Below, piece after piece: positions 15,977 through 25,910 of a DNA stretch of 64,000 nt. Location of the stretch: NCBI GenBank assembly GCA_017399405.1, contig JAFQCT010000016.1:222548-286547 (forward strand), written 5' to 3'. The translations under genes were made by a program, and so were the position numbers. This DNA comes from Clostridia bacterium (GTDB lineage: Bacteria > Bacillota > Clostridia > Oscillospirales > Acutalibacteraceae). Position 1 is the stretch's first letter, and each line of letters starts with the position of its first letter. The notes beneath the pieces are model-generated. The model was not told where the DNA came from. It did not search any database and saw only the letters and a program-made list of their open reading frames with translations.

Positions 15977-16822
15977 ATGGAAAAAAATATGAAAAAATAT
16001 TTTCCAATCTTTTTGTTGCCAACATTGGTTTCTTTTGTCATTGTTTTTTTTATACCCTTTGTAATGGGCATTTATTTGTCATTTACAAGATTTACAACTG
16101 TTGAAAATGCAACTTGGGTTGGAATTGAAAATTATATTAAAGCGTTTACTCAGGACGAAAACTTCTTGAATGCGTTATGGTTTACTATAAAGTTTACAAT
16201 TGTTTCAGTAATTACAATTAACATATGTGCTTTTTTACTTGCTTTACTTCTTACAAGAGCGTTAAAGGGTACTGCATTTTTCAGAACAGTATTTTTTATG
16301 CCTAACCTTATTGGCGGTATTGTTCTTGGTTATATATGGAATCTTTTAATAAATTCAATATTAGGAATTTTTGGTTATGACATAACTTATAGTGCAGATT
16401 ATGGATTTTGGGGACTCGTTTTTCTTCTTAATTGGCAATTGATTGGATATATGATGGTTATTTATATTGCAAGTCTGCAAAATATTCCATCCGAACTTAA
16501 CGAGGCTGCACGAATTGACGGTGCAACACCATTTTCAATTTTACGACATATTACAATTCCAATGGTTATGCCAGCGGTAACAATATGTTTGTTTTTAACT
16601 ATTACTAACTCGTTTAAGTTGTTTGACCAAAATTTAGCTTTAACAGGTGGTGCACCTGCAAGAGAAACATCTATGCTTGCACTGGACATCTTTAATACAT
16701 TCTATGGTCGAATTGGTTGGCAGGGTGTAGGACAAGCAAAAGCAGTAGTTTTCTTTATAATTGTAGCACTCATCTCTTTTATTCAACTTAAAATTACCAG
16801 CAGAAAAGAGGTTGAAAACTGA
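15977..16822 (+). CDS. Sugar ABC transporter permease, MalF-like
   Basis: A 281-residue permease with six predicted membrane helices and the cytoplasmic EAA loop, ELNEAARIDGATPFSIL, that docks on the ATPase. I start at the ATG 15977, 8 nt after AAGGA; the longer frame begins inside the preceding hairpin. Its stop overlaps the next permease start (TGATG). It forms the membrane channel with the MalG-like partner. Confidence 0.9.
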   Translation: MEKNMKKYFPIFLLPTLVSFVIVFFIPFVMGIYLSFTRFTTVENATWVGIENYIKAFTQDENFLNALWFTIKFTIVSVITINICAFLLALLLTRALKGTAFFRTVFFMPNLIGGIVLGYIWNLLINSILGIFGYDITYSADYGFWGLVFLLNWQLIGYMMVIYIASLQNIPSELNEAARIDGATPFSILRHITIPMVMPAVTICLFLTITNSFKLFDQNLALTGGAPARETSMLALDIFNTFYGRIGWQGVGQAKAVVFFIIVALISFIQLKITSRKEVEN

Positions 16823-17661
16823 TGAAACAAAGAACAAAAATTTTCAACGGATTTTCATTTTCACTACTTTTATTGTTATCTGCACTATTTTTGTTTCCAA
16901 TTTATCTTGTAATAATCAATTCGTTTAAGTCAAAATTCAACATTGTTGGAACACCTTTTGAGTTTCCAAATGAAGATACATTTGTTGGGATTGAAAACTA
17001 TATAAACGGAATACAAAGTTCAGGAATAGTAGGTGCTTTTTTTAGAACATTATTTGTAACAGTTGCCTCTGTACTTGCAATTGTTATTTTTACTTCAATG
17101 ACTGCTTGGTATATCACAAGAGTTAAATCAAAATTCAACAAAATTGTGTATTATCTGTTTTTATTCAGTATGATTGTGCCTTTTCAGATGGTTATGTTTA
17201 CAATGACATCTGTTTGCATAAATCTTGGATTAAACAATGTGATTGGTATTATACCTGTTTATCTCGGTTTTGGTTCGGGATTATCAGTATTTATGTTTAG
17301 TGGATTTGTAAAAAGTTTACCAAAAGAAATTGAAGAAGCGGCTATGATTGACGGTTGCAGTCCATTAAAAACATTTTTTATGGTTGTGTTTCCAATGCTT
17401 AAACCAACTGCAATTACTGTAGCAATTCTCAATGCAATGTGGATTTGGAACGATTTTCTTTTGCCATATTTATTACTTGGTTCAACCGATAAAACACTTT
17501 CAGTTGCAATTCAACTTACAATGCAAGGTGCATATGGTTCAATTGACTGGGGCGGATTTATGGCAATGCTTGTGTTGGCAATTATTCCAATTATTGCTTT
17601 TTATCTTGTGTGTCAGAAATATATTATTAAAGGCGTTATTGACGGTGCAGTTAAAGGTTAG
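16822..17661 (+). CDS. Sugar ABC transporter permease, MalG-like
   Basis: A 279-residue permease with six membrane helices and an EAA loop, EIEEAAMIDGCSPLKTFF. The family-typical segment MWIWNDFLLPYLLL lies near the C-terminus. The start codon overlaps the previous stop by 1 nt. The ATPase gene follows 8 nt after the stop. Confidence 0.9.
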   Translation: MKQRTKIFNGFSFSLLLLLSALFLFPIYLVIINSFKSKFNIVGTPFEFPNEDTFVGIENYINGIQSSGIVGAFFRTLFVTVASVLAIVIFTSMTAWYITRVKSKFNKIVYYLFLFSMIVPFQMVMFTMTSVCINLGLNNVIGIIPVYLGFGSGLSVFMFSGFVKSLPKEIEEAAMIDGCSPLKTFFMVVFPMLKPTAITVAILNAMWIWNDFLLPYLLLGSTDKTLSVAIQLTMQGAYGSIDWGGFMAMLVLAIIPIIAFYLVCQKYIIKGVIDGAVKG

Positions 17662-17669
17662 GTGATTTT

Positions 17670-18764
17670 ATGGCATCAATTTCATTAAAGAATATAAAAA
17701 AGACTTATGAAGATGGGGTAACGGTTATTGAAGACCTTAATCTTGAAATTAAAGATAAGGAATTTGTAATACTAGTAGGACCGTCAGGTTGTGGTAAGTC
17801 AACAACACTTCGCATGATAGCGGGATTAGAAGAAATAACAGATGGTGAGATGTATATAGGTGACAAGCTTGTGAATGATGTTTCACCTAAAAACCGAGAT
17901 ATTGCCATGGTGTTTCAAAGTTATGCGTTATATCCTCATATGAATGTATATAAAAATATGGCTTTTGGACTAAAAAACAGAAAAGTACCAAAAGATATAA
18001 TAGATAAAAAAGTTCACGAAGCAGCAAAAATGCTTGATATTGAACAATATCTTAACCGTAAACCCAGAGCGTTATCAGGCGGTCAGCGACAGCGTGTAGC
18101 TTTGGGACGAGCTATGGTGCGTGAGCCTGCAGTATTCTTACTTGATGAGCCACTTTCCAATCTTGATGCAAAACTTAGAACTGAAATGCGTAGTCGTATT
18201 TCAATGCTTCATAAAGAACTTCAAACAACATTTGTATATGTTACTCATGACCAGACTGAAGCTATGACAATGGGTGACAGAATTGTTGTTATGAAAGACG
18301 GAAAAATTATGCAGAACGATACCCCTCAGATGCTTTACAATCATCCACAGAATATGTTTGTAGCAGGTTTTATTGGTTCACCACAAATGAACTTTATTTA
18401 TTGTAAGATTGTAAGAAATACTGATGGATATTATGCTCAATTTGAAAACTATAATATTAAACTGCCCGACAGAATGAACGATGCACTATCACTATATACA
18501 GATAAAGAAGTTGTATTAGGCATACGGCCTGAAAATATACATCTTGCAAAAGATACGAAGAAAAAATCATTTGAAATGTATATAGATATTGCAGAAATGA
18601 CAGGCTCCGATTATTATTTGTATGGAAAACTTGGTGGTAAGAACATTATTGCAAATGTTCCGTCTAATATGCAAATTAAAAGTGACACAACTTGTAGTAT
18701 GCTTATTGATACGGACCGTCTTCATATTTTTGATAAAGTAAGTGAAAACTTAATCTGTGATTGA
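17670..18764 (+). CDS. Sugar ABC transporter ATPase, MsmX/UgpC-like
   Basis: A 364-residue ATPase of the carbohydrate importer class. It has Walker A GPSGCGKST (about 37-45), signature LSGGQRQRVALGRA, Walker B with DEPLSNLDAKLR, the H-loop THDQTEA, and a C-terminal TOBE domain (GIRPENIHL) of about 120 residues. MsmX-type ATPases often serve several sugar importers in Gram-positive bacteria. The ATG follows AGGTGATTTT. Confidence 0.92.
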   Translation: MASISLKNIKKTYEDGVTVIEDLNLEIKDKEFVILVGPSGCGKSTTLRMIAGLEEITDGEMYIGDKLVNDVSPKNRDIAMVFQSYALYPHMNVYKNMAFGLKNRKVPKDIIDKKVHEAAKMLDIEQYLNRKPRALSGGQRQRVALGRAMVREPAVFLLDEPLSNLDAKLRTEMRSRISMLHKELQTTFVYVTHDQTEAMTMGDRIVVMKDGKIMQNDTPQMLYNHPQNMFVAGFIGSPQMNFIYCKIVRNTDGYYAQFENYNIKLPDRMNDALSLYTDKEVVLGIRPENIHLAKDTKKKSFEMYIDIAEMTGSDYYLYGKLGGKNIIANVPSNMQIKSDTTCSMLIDTDRLHIFDKVSENLICD

Positions 18765-18822
18765 CTTTTTAAGCAAAAAATAATATTATTATTTTTATAT
18801 TATTTATTTAAGGGCGATTTAT

Positions 18823-20340
18823 ATGAGAACAAGCGGAGTTTTAATGCATATTTCATCTTTACCCGGTAACACAGGTATTGGTACACTTGGCATTGAAGCA
18901 TATAAATTTGTTGATTTTCTTAAACAAAGTGGGCAGACATATTGGCAAGTTTTGCCTTTATGTCCAACAAGTTACGGTGATTCACCATATCAATCTTTTT
19001 CAACATTTGCAGGTAATCCGTATTTTATCGATTTTGACTTGCTTTGCAATGATGGTTTGTTGAAAAAAAGTGATTATTCAAGAATCGATTGGGGCAAAAA
19101 TCCTGAAAAAGTTGATTTTGAAAAACTTTATAAAAACAGATTTAAGGTGTTAGAAAAAGCATATAATAAATCTGATTTATCAAATGCTGATTATATCAAT
19201 TTCTGCGATAATAATGCTTTTTGGCTTAATGATTTCGCCTTGTATATGGCACTTAAAAAATCTTTTAACGGTAAACCTTGGATTGAGTGGGAAACTGACA
19301 TTAAAACCCGTAAAACAGATGCCATAAGCAAAGCAAAAGATGAATTAAAAGACGAAATAGAATTGCAGAAATTCATTCAGTTTTTATTCTTTGCTCAATG
19401 GACAAGCCTTAAAAAATATGCTAATGACAACGGTATATATATTATTGGAGACATTCCTATTTATGTTGCGGGTGACAGTGCTGATGTCTGGGCAAATCCA
19501 AAAAACTTTTTGCTTGATAAAGATTGCAACCCAATTGAAGTGGCAGGTTGTCCACCTGATGCGTTTACCGATGATGGTCAATTGTGGGGAAATCCACTTT
19601 ATGATTGGGAATATATGAAAAAAGATAATTACTCTTGGTGGAAACAAAGAATAAAACATCAGTATTCATTATGTGATGTTATTCGTATTGACCACTTTAG
19701 AGGATTTGAATCTTATTATTGCATCCCTGCAAGTGCCAAAACCGCAAAAATAGGTGAATGGAGAAAAGGTCCTGGTATTGAATTTTTCCGTGAAATTGAA
19801 ATAGACCTTGGAAAAATGAATATTATTGCAGAAGATTTAGGATTTTTAACTCCTGCAGTTAAGAAGATGCTTAAACAAAGTAAATATCCTGGTATGAAAG
19901 TTCTTCAGTTTGCGTTTGATACTCCAGAAGAAAATGATTATTTGCTTCATAATTTTACTAAAAATTCAGTAGCCTATGTTGGCACTCATGATAATGATAC
20001 AATAATTGGTTATATGACTAAAACCGCTCCAAGAAAAACACGAAAACGAGCAAAAGACTATCTTCGTCTTACTCGCAAAGAAGGATATAATTGGGGTATG
20101 ATGAAGGCAATTTGGTCAAGTAATTCTGATACTGCAATCGTTACAATGCAAGATTTGTTAGGACTTGGTAATGAAGCGAGAATGAATTATCCGTCAACAG
20201 TCAAAGACAATTGGCAGTGGCGTGCTAAAACTGATTATTTAAGTGATGAACTGGCAGAAAAGATTAGATATTACACTACAATTTATCAGCGTCTGCCAAA
20301 GGTGAAAAGAGGAAAAAACAATGTCAAAAATAGTAAATGA
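18823..20340 (+). CDS. malQ: 4-alpha-glucanotransferase (amylomaltase, GH77)
   Basis: A 505-residue GH77 enzyme that transfers alpha-1,4-glucan segments between maltodextrins, releasing glucose and making chains long enough for phosphorylase. Catalytic motifs are DVIRIDHFRGFESY (nucleophile Asp), IIAEDLG (acid/base Glu) and VGTHDNDT (third Asp). The N-terminal MRTSGVLMHISSLPG is typical. The ATG follows AGGGCGATTTAT. Its end overlaps the phosphorylase gene by 20 nt. Confidence 0.95.
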   Translation: MRTSGVLMHISSLPGNTGIGTLGIEAYKFVDFLKQSGQTYWQVLPLCPTSYGDSPYQSFSTFAGNPYFIDFDLLCNDGLLKKSDYSRIDWGKNPEKVDFEKLYKNRFKVLEKAYNKSDLSNADYINFCDNNAFWLNDFALYMALKKSFNGKPWIEWETDIKTRKTDAISKAKDELKDEIELQKFIQFLFFAQWTSLKKYANDNGIYIIGDIPIYVAGDSADVWANPKNFLLDKDCNPIEVAGCPPDAFTDDGQLWGNPLYDWEYMKKDNYSWWKQRIKHQYSLCDVIRIDHFRGFESYYCIPASAKTAKIGEWRKGPGIEFFREIEIDLGKMNIIAEDLGFLTPAVKKMLKQSKYPGMKVLQFAFDTPEENDYLLHNFTKNSVAYVGTHDNDTIIGYMTKTAPRKTRKRAKDYLRLTRKEGYNWGMMKAIWSSNSDTAIVTMQDLLGLGNEARMNYPSTVKDNWQWRAKTDYLSDELAEKIRYYTTIYQRLPKVKRGKNNVKNSK

Positions 20341-22669
20341 TGCAATATCACTTGCTAAAAGTAAATATCTTAAATCGTTAAACGAATTAACACCCAATGA
20401 ACTGCACGATGTAATTTCAACTGCAGTTATGAGCGATATTGCAGATGATTGGATGAGCAGCAGAAACAAGAGAATTCGCGAGAGAACAGCATTCTATTTT
20501 TCTGCTGAATTCCTTGTTGGTCGTGCAATTTATAACAACCTCGTATCCAAAAAATTGTATGACGAAGTCGAAACTGAACTTAATAAATACAATGTGTCAC
20601 TTAATTCTCTTGAAGAAGTTGAAGACAGTGCACTTGGTAATGGTGGGTTAGGTCGTCTTGCTGCTTGTTTCCTTGAAAGTGCCGCAACTCATAATATCGC
20701 ACTTGATGGCTACGGTATTCGTTACAAATACGGTCTTTTTAAGCAAGATATACAAGATGGTTTTCAGGTTGAATATGCTGATGACTGGACAAAATGGGGT
20801 GACCCCTGGTCAATCCGTAACGAAAATGATGCAGTAGAAGTTCAGTTCAAGGATATGACAGTTAAAGCAGTACCTTATGATATGCCAGTTATAGGCTACG
20901 GAACTGATAATGTAGGCACATTAAGACTTTGGCAAGCTGAATCACTTATTCCGTTTGATTTTGACTTGTTTAATCAGCAAAAATATGATAAATCAGTAAA
21001 TCTTAAAAACCGTGCAGAAGATATTTCTCGTGTATTATATCCAAACGATGATACTTATGAGGGCAAGAAATTACGCTTAAAACAACAGTATTTCTTCTCA
21101 AGTGCATCTTTGCAAGATATTATTAGAAAATACAAAAGTATTCACGGTAGTGATTTTTCTAAATTTGCTGATTTTATAACTATTCAACTTAATGATACTC
21201 ATCCGGTTATTTCAATTCCCGAACTTATTAGACTTTTAACCGAATATGAAAAAGTTGATTTTGATAGTGCAGTGGATATTACAAAAAATGTGTTTAATTA
21301 TACAAACCACACCATTATGCAAGAAGCACTTGAAAAATGGGGTGTAAAGACGATTAAAGACACTATTCCACAAGTTTTAGACATTATCAAAAAGCTTGAT
21401 AAAATGCTTAAAAAAGAGCTTAAAAAGGCTAAAATCGACAAGGAAAAAGCTATGACAATGCAGATTATTCAAGACAAGCGTGTTCACATGGCTTATCTTG
21501 CGATTTTTTGTTCAAAATATATTAACGGTGTTGCACGAATTCATACCGACATTCTTAAAACTGATGTGCTTAAAGATTGGTACGAGTTGTACCCTGAAAA
21601 GTTCCAAAATAAGACTAACGGTATTACACAAAGAAGATGGTTATTGCTTTGTAATCGCGAACTTTCGGCCCTTGTTACTGAACTTTTAGGAACTGACGAG
21701 TGGGTAATTGACCTTGATAAGTTAAAAGCACTTGAAAAATATGCCGATGACGAAAATGTACTCAATCGTTTTATTTCTATAAAAGAAACAAAAAAACATC
21801 AACTTGCTGAGTTTATCAAGCAACACGATGGTGTAGAAGTTGATGCTAATACAATTTTTGATATTCAGATTAAGCGACTTCACGAATATAAGCGTCAATT
21901 ACTCAATGCACTTGCAATTCTTGAACTTTATTTTGAAATTAAAGAGGGTACAATAAAAGATTTTGTTCCGACAACATTTATTTTCGGTGCTAAATCTGCA
22001 CCTGGTTATGCTCGTGCAAAAGGTATTATAAAACTTATTAACGAGATTGCTAAACTTGTCGAGAAAGACAAAGTAGTTTCAAAATATATCAAAGTTGTTT
22101 TCGTTAAGAATTACAATGTTTCGTATGCTGAAAAACTTGTTGCGGCTGCTGATGTCAGCGAACAGATTTCAACAGCAGGTACAGAAGCAAGTGGTACAGG
22201 TAATATGAAACTTATGCTCAATGGTGCAGTAACTCTCGGCACTTATGATGGTGCAAACATTGAAATTGTTGAAGAAGCAGGGGAAGAGAATAACTATATT
22301 TTCGGTGCCCGTGTTGAAGATATTGAAAAGGTAAAAGATTATTATTCTTCAAAAAATCTTTATGATAATGACGAAAAAATCCAAAGAGTACTTGATGCTC
22401 TTGTTAATGGAACTCTTAAAGACGGTAGAACAAAGATTTTCAAAGAACTTTACGATTCAATTCTCAAGGGTGCATCTTGGCACGAGCCTGACCATTACTA
22501 TTTACTTCTCGATTTTAATGATTATGTTGAAACAAAGAAGCGAGTTAATGCGGATTATAAAAACAAAACGGAATTTTATAAAAAGTGTTGGCTTAATATG
22601 TGTAATGCTGGTAAATTCTCATCTGACAGAACTATCAAAGAATATGCAAAGGATATTTGGCATATATAA
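20321..22669 (+). CDS. Glycogen/maltodextrin phosphorylase (GT35)
   Basis: A 782-residue GT35 enzyme releasing glucose-1-phosphate from alpha-1,4-glucans. Visible features are the SAEFLVGRA and EDSALGNGGLGRLAACFLES segments of the N-terminal domain and the pyridoxal-phosphate site TEASGTGNMKLMLNGA near residue 630, whose Lys binds the cofactor. Length is normal. It ends the transport-degradation operon: imported maltodextrins are rearranged by MalQ and phosphorolysed here. It may also act on stored glycogen; glgP and malP cannot be separated by sequence alone. Confidence 0.93.
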   Translation: MSKIVNDAISLAKSKYLKSLNELTPNELHDVISTAVMSDIADDWMSSRNKRIRERTAFYFSAEFLVGRAIYNNLVSKKLYDEVETELNKYNVSLNSLEEVEDSALGNGGLGRLAACFLESAATHNIALDGYGIRYKYGLFKQDIQDGFQVEYADDWTKWGDPWSIRNENDAVEVQFKDMTVKAVPYDMPVIGYGTDNVGTLRLWQAESLIPFDFDLFNQQKYDKSVNLKNRAEDISRVLYPNDDTYEGKKLRLKQQYFFSSASLQDIIRKYKSIHGSDFSKFADFITIQLNDTHPVISIPELIRLLTEYEKVDFDSAVDITKNVFNYTNHTIMQEALEKWGVKTIKDTIPQVLDIIKKLDKMLKKELKKAKIDKEKAMTMQIIQDKRVHMAYLAIFCSKYINGVARIHTDILKTDVLKDWYELYPEKFQNKTNGITQRRWLLLCNRELSALVTELLGTDEWVIDLDKLKALEKYADDENVLNRFISIKETKKHQLAEFIKQHDGVEVDANTIFDIQIKRLHEYKRQLLNALAILELYFEIKEGTIKDFVPTTFIFGAKSAPGYARAKGIIKLINEIAKLVEKDKVVSKYIKVVFVKNYNVSYAEKLVAAADVSEQISTAGTEASGTGNMKLMLNGAVTLGTYDGANIEIVEEAGEENNYIFGARVEDIEKVKDYYSSKNLYDNDEKIQRVLDALVNGTLKDGRTKIFKELYDSILKGASWHEPDHYYLLLDFNDYVETKKRVNADYKNKTEFYKKCWLNMCNAGKFSSDRTIKEYAKDIWHI

Positions 22670-22672
22670 ACG

Positions 22673-22700
22673 AAAGGCTTGGAGAAATCCGAGCCTTTTT
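22673..22700 (+). terminator. Terminator of the maltodextrin operon
   Basis: AAAGGCTTGGA (22673-22683) pairs with TCCGAGCCTTT (22688-22698), with one G-U pair and a GAAA loop, followed by T's. Confidence 0.85.
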
Positions 22701-22709
22701 ATAAATCGT

Positions 22710-22738
22710 TTGACGATATTTAATAAATTTGATATAAT
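22710..22738 (+). promoter_or_regulatory. Sigma-A promoter of the birA/bioY unit
   Basis: TTGACG (22710-22715) and TATAAT (22733-22738) are 17 bp apart, directly after the preceding terminator and 31 nt before the first gene of the unit. Confidence 0.85.
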
Positions 22739-22768
22739 ATTTTTATAAATAATTATCTGGGTGATTTT

Positions 22769-23254
22769 ATGATTGGCAATATCAACTTATCGTTAAAAAG
22801 TTCTTTATTTATAATACTTATTGTTGGTTTATTACTTGGAACTGTTTTTGTTTTTGGTATTTCATATTGGTATGCACCTGTTTCAAAAGAAGAATGCATT
22901 GTTGTAGACGCTACATATAAATCATTTGATGATTATTACAGAGGAATGACACACGAAATAGAATTATCATTTTTAGATTATGAACAACAAACAATTATTG
23001 ATGATAGTATTTATACTAACGAATTAGTCAATATTCTTGAACAAACTCCATCGAAATCGAAGATAATTATGTTGTTACATCCTAATTCTGAAATTATAAT
23101 TGATTTAATGATAAACGATATAAAAGTATTTGATTTTGAATCATATATGGCACAACTTGAGAGTGAACGACAAATCTTTGCCATTTTTGGTTGTCTGTTT
23201 TATATCGGTGCTTTTGCCGCTGTAATTAAACTGATTATAATTAGAAAGAAATAA
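22769..23254 (+). CDS. Unrecognised two-helix membrane protein
   Basis: A 161-residue protein I do not recognise. It has hydrophobic segments at about 12-34 and 138-158, with an acidic, beta-strand-rich domain of about 100 residues between them. The N-terminal helix followed by a YWYAPVSKEECIVVDA strand resembles DUF3592-like envelope proteins, but the match is loose. The ATG follows GGGTGATTTT. It is the first gene of a short operon with birA and bioY (17 nt to the birA start). No link to biotin is evident beyond position. Confidence 0.7.
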   Translation: MIGNINLSLKSSLFIILIVGLLLGTVFVFGISYWYAPVSKEECIVVDATYKSFDDYYRGMTHEIELSFLDYEQQTIIDDSIYTNELVNILEQTPSKSKIIMLLHPNSEIIIDLMINDIKVFDFESYMAQLESERQIFAIFGCLFYIGAFAAVIKLIIIRKK

Positions 23255-23271
23255 TTAATTCGGTGATTATT

Positions 23272-24039
23272 TTGGACAAGAAAATATTAGAAAAATGTTT
23301 AAACCAAAAACTGAATATCACAATTTTCGATGAGCTTGATTCTACAAATAATTATTTGAAAAAGATAGGTTCACAAGGCGAAAAAGAAAATCAACTCGTT
23401 ATTGCTTTAAGTCAGACAGGTGGCAGAGGCAGAATGGGGCGTACTTTCTATTCCCCAAATGGTACGGGAATTTACTTTTCTTTACTTTTACATCCGGAAT
23501 TTTCTGCCGAAAAATCACTATTTTTGACGGTAATGGCTGCTGTTTCTGTTGCTGAAACGGTTATGAAATATAATATAAATGATGTTAAAATCAAATGGGT
23601 AAATGACATCTATATTGACGGTAAAAAAGTATGTGGAATACTCACAGAAGGAGCGGTAAACTGTAATAAAATGCTCGACTACGCTGTTGTTGGTATTGGT
23701 ATAAATGTAATCGCACCTGAAAACGGTTTTCCCGAGTATATTAAGGATATTGCAACAGCGATTTTCCCGGGAAATAGTGAAGAAAATATCAAAGAAAAAA
23801 TTGTTGCTGATGTAGTTAACAGATTTTTCTGTATGTATAACGGTGATGATAATGATTACATCAGAAGATACAAAGAGTGCTCATATTTAACAGGAAAAGA
23901 AATCAATATAATTCAAGGCGAAACTACAAGACCTGCAACTGTAATTGATATTACAGACGATTGTCATTTGCTTGTTAAAAATGAAAAAGGCGAAATTGAA
24001 GAAATTTCGTCAGGTGATGTTAGTGTGAGGCTTTTATGA
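23272..24039 (+). CDS. birA: Biotin--[acetyl-CoA-carboxylase] ligase, monofunctional
   Basis: A 255-residue biotin-protein ligase that attaches biotin to carboxylase carrier domains. It has the catalytic GGRGRMGRTF loop (around 50-60), KWVNDIYIDGKKVCGIL, and a short C-terminal SH3-like domain. The N-terminal winged-helix of regulatory BirA is absent, so it cannot act as a biotin-operon repressor itself. I choose the TTG at 23272, preceded by GGTGATTAT as in neighbouring genes; a GTG 9 nt earlier lies within the ribosome site. It overlaps bioY by 4 nt (ATGA). Confidence 0.9.
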   Translation: MDKKILEKCLNQKLNITIFDELDSTNNYLKKIGSQGEKENQLVIALSQTGGRGRMGRTFYSPNGTGIYFSLLLHPEFSAEKSLFLTVMAAVSVAETVMKYNINDVKIKWVNDIYIDGKKVCGILTEGAVNCNKMLDYAVVGIGINVIAPENGFPEYIKDIATAIFPGNSEENIKEKIVADVVNRFFCMYNGDDNDYIRRYKECSYLTGKEINIIQGETTRPATVIDITDDCHLLVKNEKGEIEEISSGDVSVRLL

Positions 24040-24596
24040 AAAGAAAAAACTTAATTGTAACCTTAACACTTTCTGCACTTTTTTGCACCTTGATTTGCGT
24101 TGGCTCGTTTATTAGATTTCCAATGCCTAATATGATGCCAATAACATTGCAAACATTCTTTGTTTTGCTGACAGGACTTGTACTGCCGGTAAAAGCATCA
24201 ACCCTTGCAATTCTCACTTATATAGCACTTGGACTTATCGGCTTACCAATATTTTCAGGTGGTGGGGGATTAGGATATATTTTAATGCCTAATTTTGGCT
24301 TTGTAATCGGTTTTTTTATTGCAACAGTAATAATTAGTGTTGTTACACAAAAACTAAAATATTGCAAATTATGGCAATATATCGTAATATCCTTACTTGG
24401 TGTTGCAGTAATCTACATAATTGGAGTTTTGTATTTTGCATTCATCATAAATGTACATAACAACAATGCTTATTCTGCAATATGGTTTATTCAGACAGTT
24501 TTCTTGCCGTTCTTACCAAAAGAAATAATATGCATAATTTTAGCATCAATTTCAGCATACAAAATAAGACCATATATAATAAAAATCCCACAATAA
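24036..24596 (+). CDS. bioY: Biotin ECF transporter substrate-binding subunit BioY
   Basis: A 186-residue membrane protein with about six helices. The BioY fingerprint is clear: FIRFPMPNMMPITLQTFFVL (about 26-45), then GLVLPVK and the Gly-rich GLPIFSGGGGLGYILMP. BioY captures biotin and works with the shared ECF energising module or alone; no ECF ATPase genes are nearby. Overlap with birA couples uptake to protein biotinylation. Its stop codon lies inside the terminator stem. Confidence 0.93.
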   Translation: MKRKNLIVTLTLSALFCTLICVGSFIRFPMPNMMPITLQTFFVLLTGLVLPVKASTLAILTYIALGLIGLPIFSGGGGLGYILMPNFGFVIGFFIATVIISVVTQKLKYCKLWQYIVISLLGVAVIYIIGVLYFAFIINVHNNNAYSAIWFIQTVFLPFLPKEIICIILASISAYKIRPYIIKIPQ

Positions 24597-24609
24597 TGTG
24601 GGATTTTAC
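24581..24609. terminator. Bidirectional terminator between bioY and the phosphorylase gene
   Basis: AAAATCCCACA (24582-24592) pairs with TGTGGGATTTT (24597-24607) around an ATAA loop. A- and T-tracts flank both sides, serving the two convergent operons. The bioY stop codon is in the loop. Confidence 0.88.
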
Positions 24610-24611
24610 TA

Positions 24612-25910
24612 TTATCTAATGGTTTTATAAATCAACGGTTTCATTTCAGGCTTTTCATCGCCAATTACAAACGCTGTATTGAAAAGTTTTTCTGCGTTTT
24701 TAAGTTTTTCATCATTTTCAGCATAAAGAATTCCGATTGTGTCACCAACAGAAACTTTATCACAAGTCTTTTTATAAAGTACAATTCCTGCACCGTAATC
24801 GATTGTGTCTGTTTTCTTTTCGCGACCTGCACCGAGTAAAACAGTACTTTCGCCAACAATTCGTGAATCAATACTTTGAATATATCCATCTTTATCTGCC
24901 TTGATTTCAAGTGAATTTTCTGAAATTGATGCAACAGTTATTTCATTGCTTCCGCTTTGTGTTGTTGCAAATTCAATAAACTTTTTATAAGCTGAACCAT
25001 CAATTATTGTTTGTTCAGCTTTTTTGTATGCGACCTCATAATCCCAATCAAGCGAAATACTTAAAATCGTAGCAGAAAGTACAAGACAGAGTTCTCGTAG
25101 CTGTTCATCACCTTTATTATTTAGAACATCAATAACCTCGTTAATTTCAAGTGCATTACCCACATTTGAACCAAGGGGAATATCCATATTTGTAATAACT
25201 GCAGCCATATTACGACCACATTTTTTACCGATTTTAACCATCATTTCAGCAAGTTCAGTAGCACTTTTTTCATCTTTCATAAATGCACCGCTACCGCATT
25301 TCACATCAAGTACAATATTTTTAGCACCTGATGCAATTTTTTTACTCATAATACTTGATGCAATAAGTGAAATATTGTCAACAGTAGCAGTTACATCTCT
25401 TAAAGCATAAATCTTTTTATCGGCAGGAGCAAGATTGCCAGTCTGACCGATGATTGAAATACCGATTTTATTGACTTGATTAAAGAAATCTTCAGTTTCC
25501 AAAGAAACATTAAAACCTTTTATACTTTCAAGTTTATCGATTGTACCGCCTGTATGTCCAAGTCCGCGACCACTCATTTTAGCCATTTTAATGCCGAGTG
25601 TAGCACAAATGGGTGCAACTATAAGTGAAGTCTTATCTCCAACACCGCCTGTGGAATGTTTGTCGGCAGTTATTCCGGCAATAGCTGATAAATCAAGCAT
25701 ATCACCTGAACGAGCCATACTTTCAGTAAGGTTTACGGTTTCTTCCTCGTCCATACCATTTATGAAAATAGCCATAAGAAGTGCAGATGCCTGATAATCC
25801 TCGATATTTTCTTTTGTGTATTCCTGAACAAAAAAATCTATTTCTTCTTTTGTTAGTTTTTGTCCATCTCGTTTTTTCTCAATAATATCGTAAATTCTCA
25901 TATTATTCAC
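24612..25910 (-). CDS. pdp: Pyrimidine-nucleoside (thymidine) phosphorylase
   Basis: A 432-residue enzyme that splits pyrimidine (deoxy)nucleosides with phosphate. The family fingerprint KMSGRGLGHTGGTIDKLES (near residue 108) and the GVGDKTSL phosphate-binding loop (about 90-97) are intact. The low-GC Gram-positive context favours a broad Pyn/Pdp enzyme over a thymidine-only DeoA, but the two cannot be cleanly separated here. It overlaps cdd by 8 nt and is the last gene of the deoxyribonucleoside operon. Confidence 0.92.
   Translation of the reverse strand: MNNMRIYDIIEKKRDGQKLTKEEIDFFVQEYTKENIEDYQASALLMAIFINGMDEEETVNLTESMARSGDMLDLSAIAGITADKHSTGGVGDKTSLIVAPICATLGIKMAKMSGRGLGHTGGTIDKLESIKGFNVSLETEDFFNQVNKIGISIIGQTGNLAPADKKIYALRDVTATVDNISLIASSIMSKKIASGAKNIVLDVKCGSGAFMKDEKSATELAEMMVKIGKKCGRNMAAVITNMDIPLGSNVGNALEINEVIDVLNNKGDEQLRELCLVLSATILSISLDWDYEVAYKKAEQTIIDGSAYKKFIEFATTQSGSNEITVASISENSLEIKADKDGYIQSIDSRIVGESTVLLGAGREKKTDTIDYGAGIVLYKKTCDKVSVGDTIGILYAENDEKLKNAEKLFNTAFVIGDEKPEMKPLIYKTIR

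Noticed and set aside
23263-23274. GTG at 23263 as birA start
   Set aside because: It is part of the GGTGAT ribosome site; the TTG at 23272 has proper spacing and matches the pattern of neighbouring genes.
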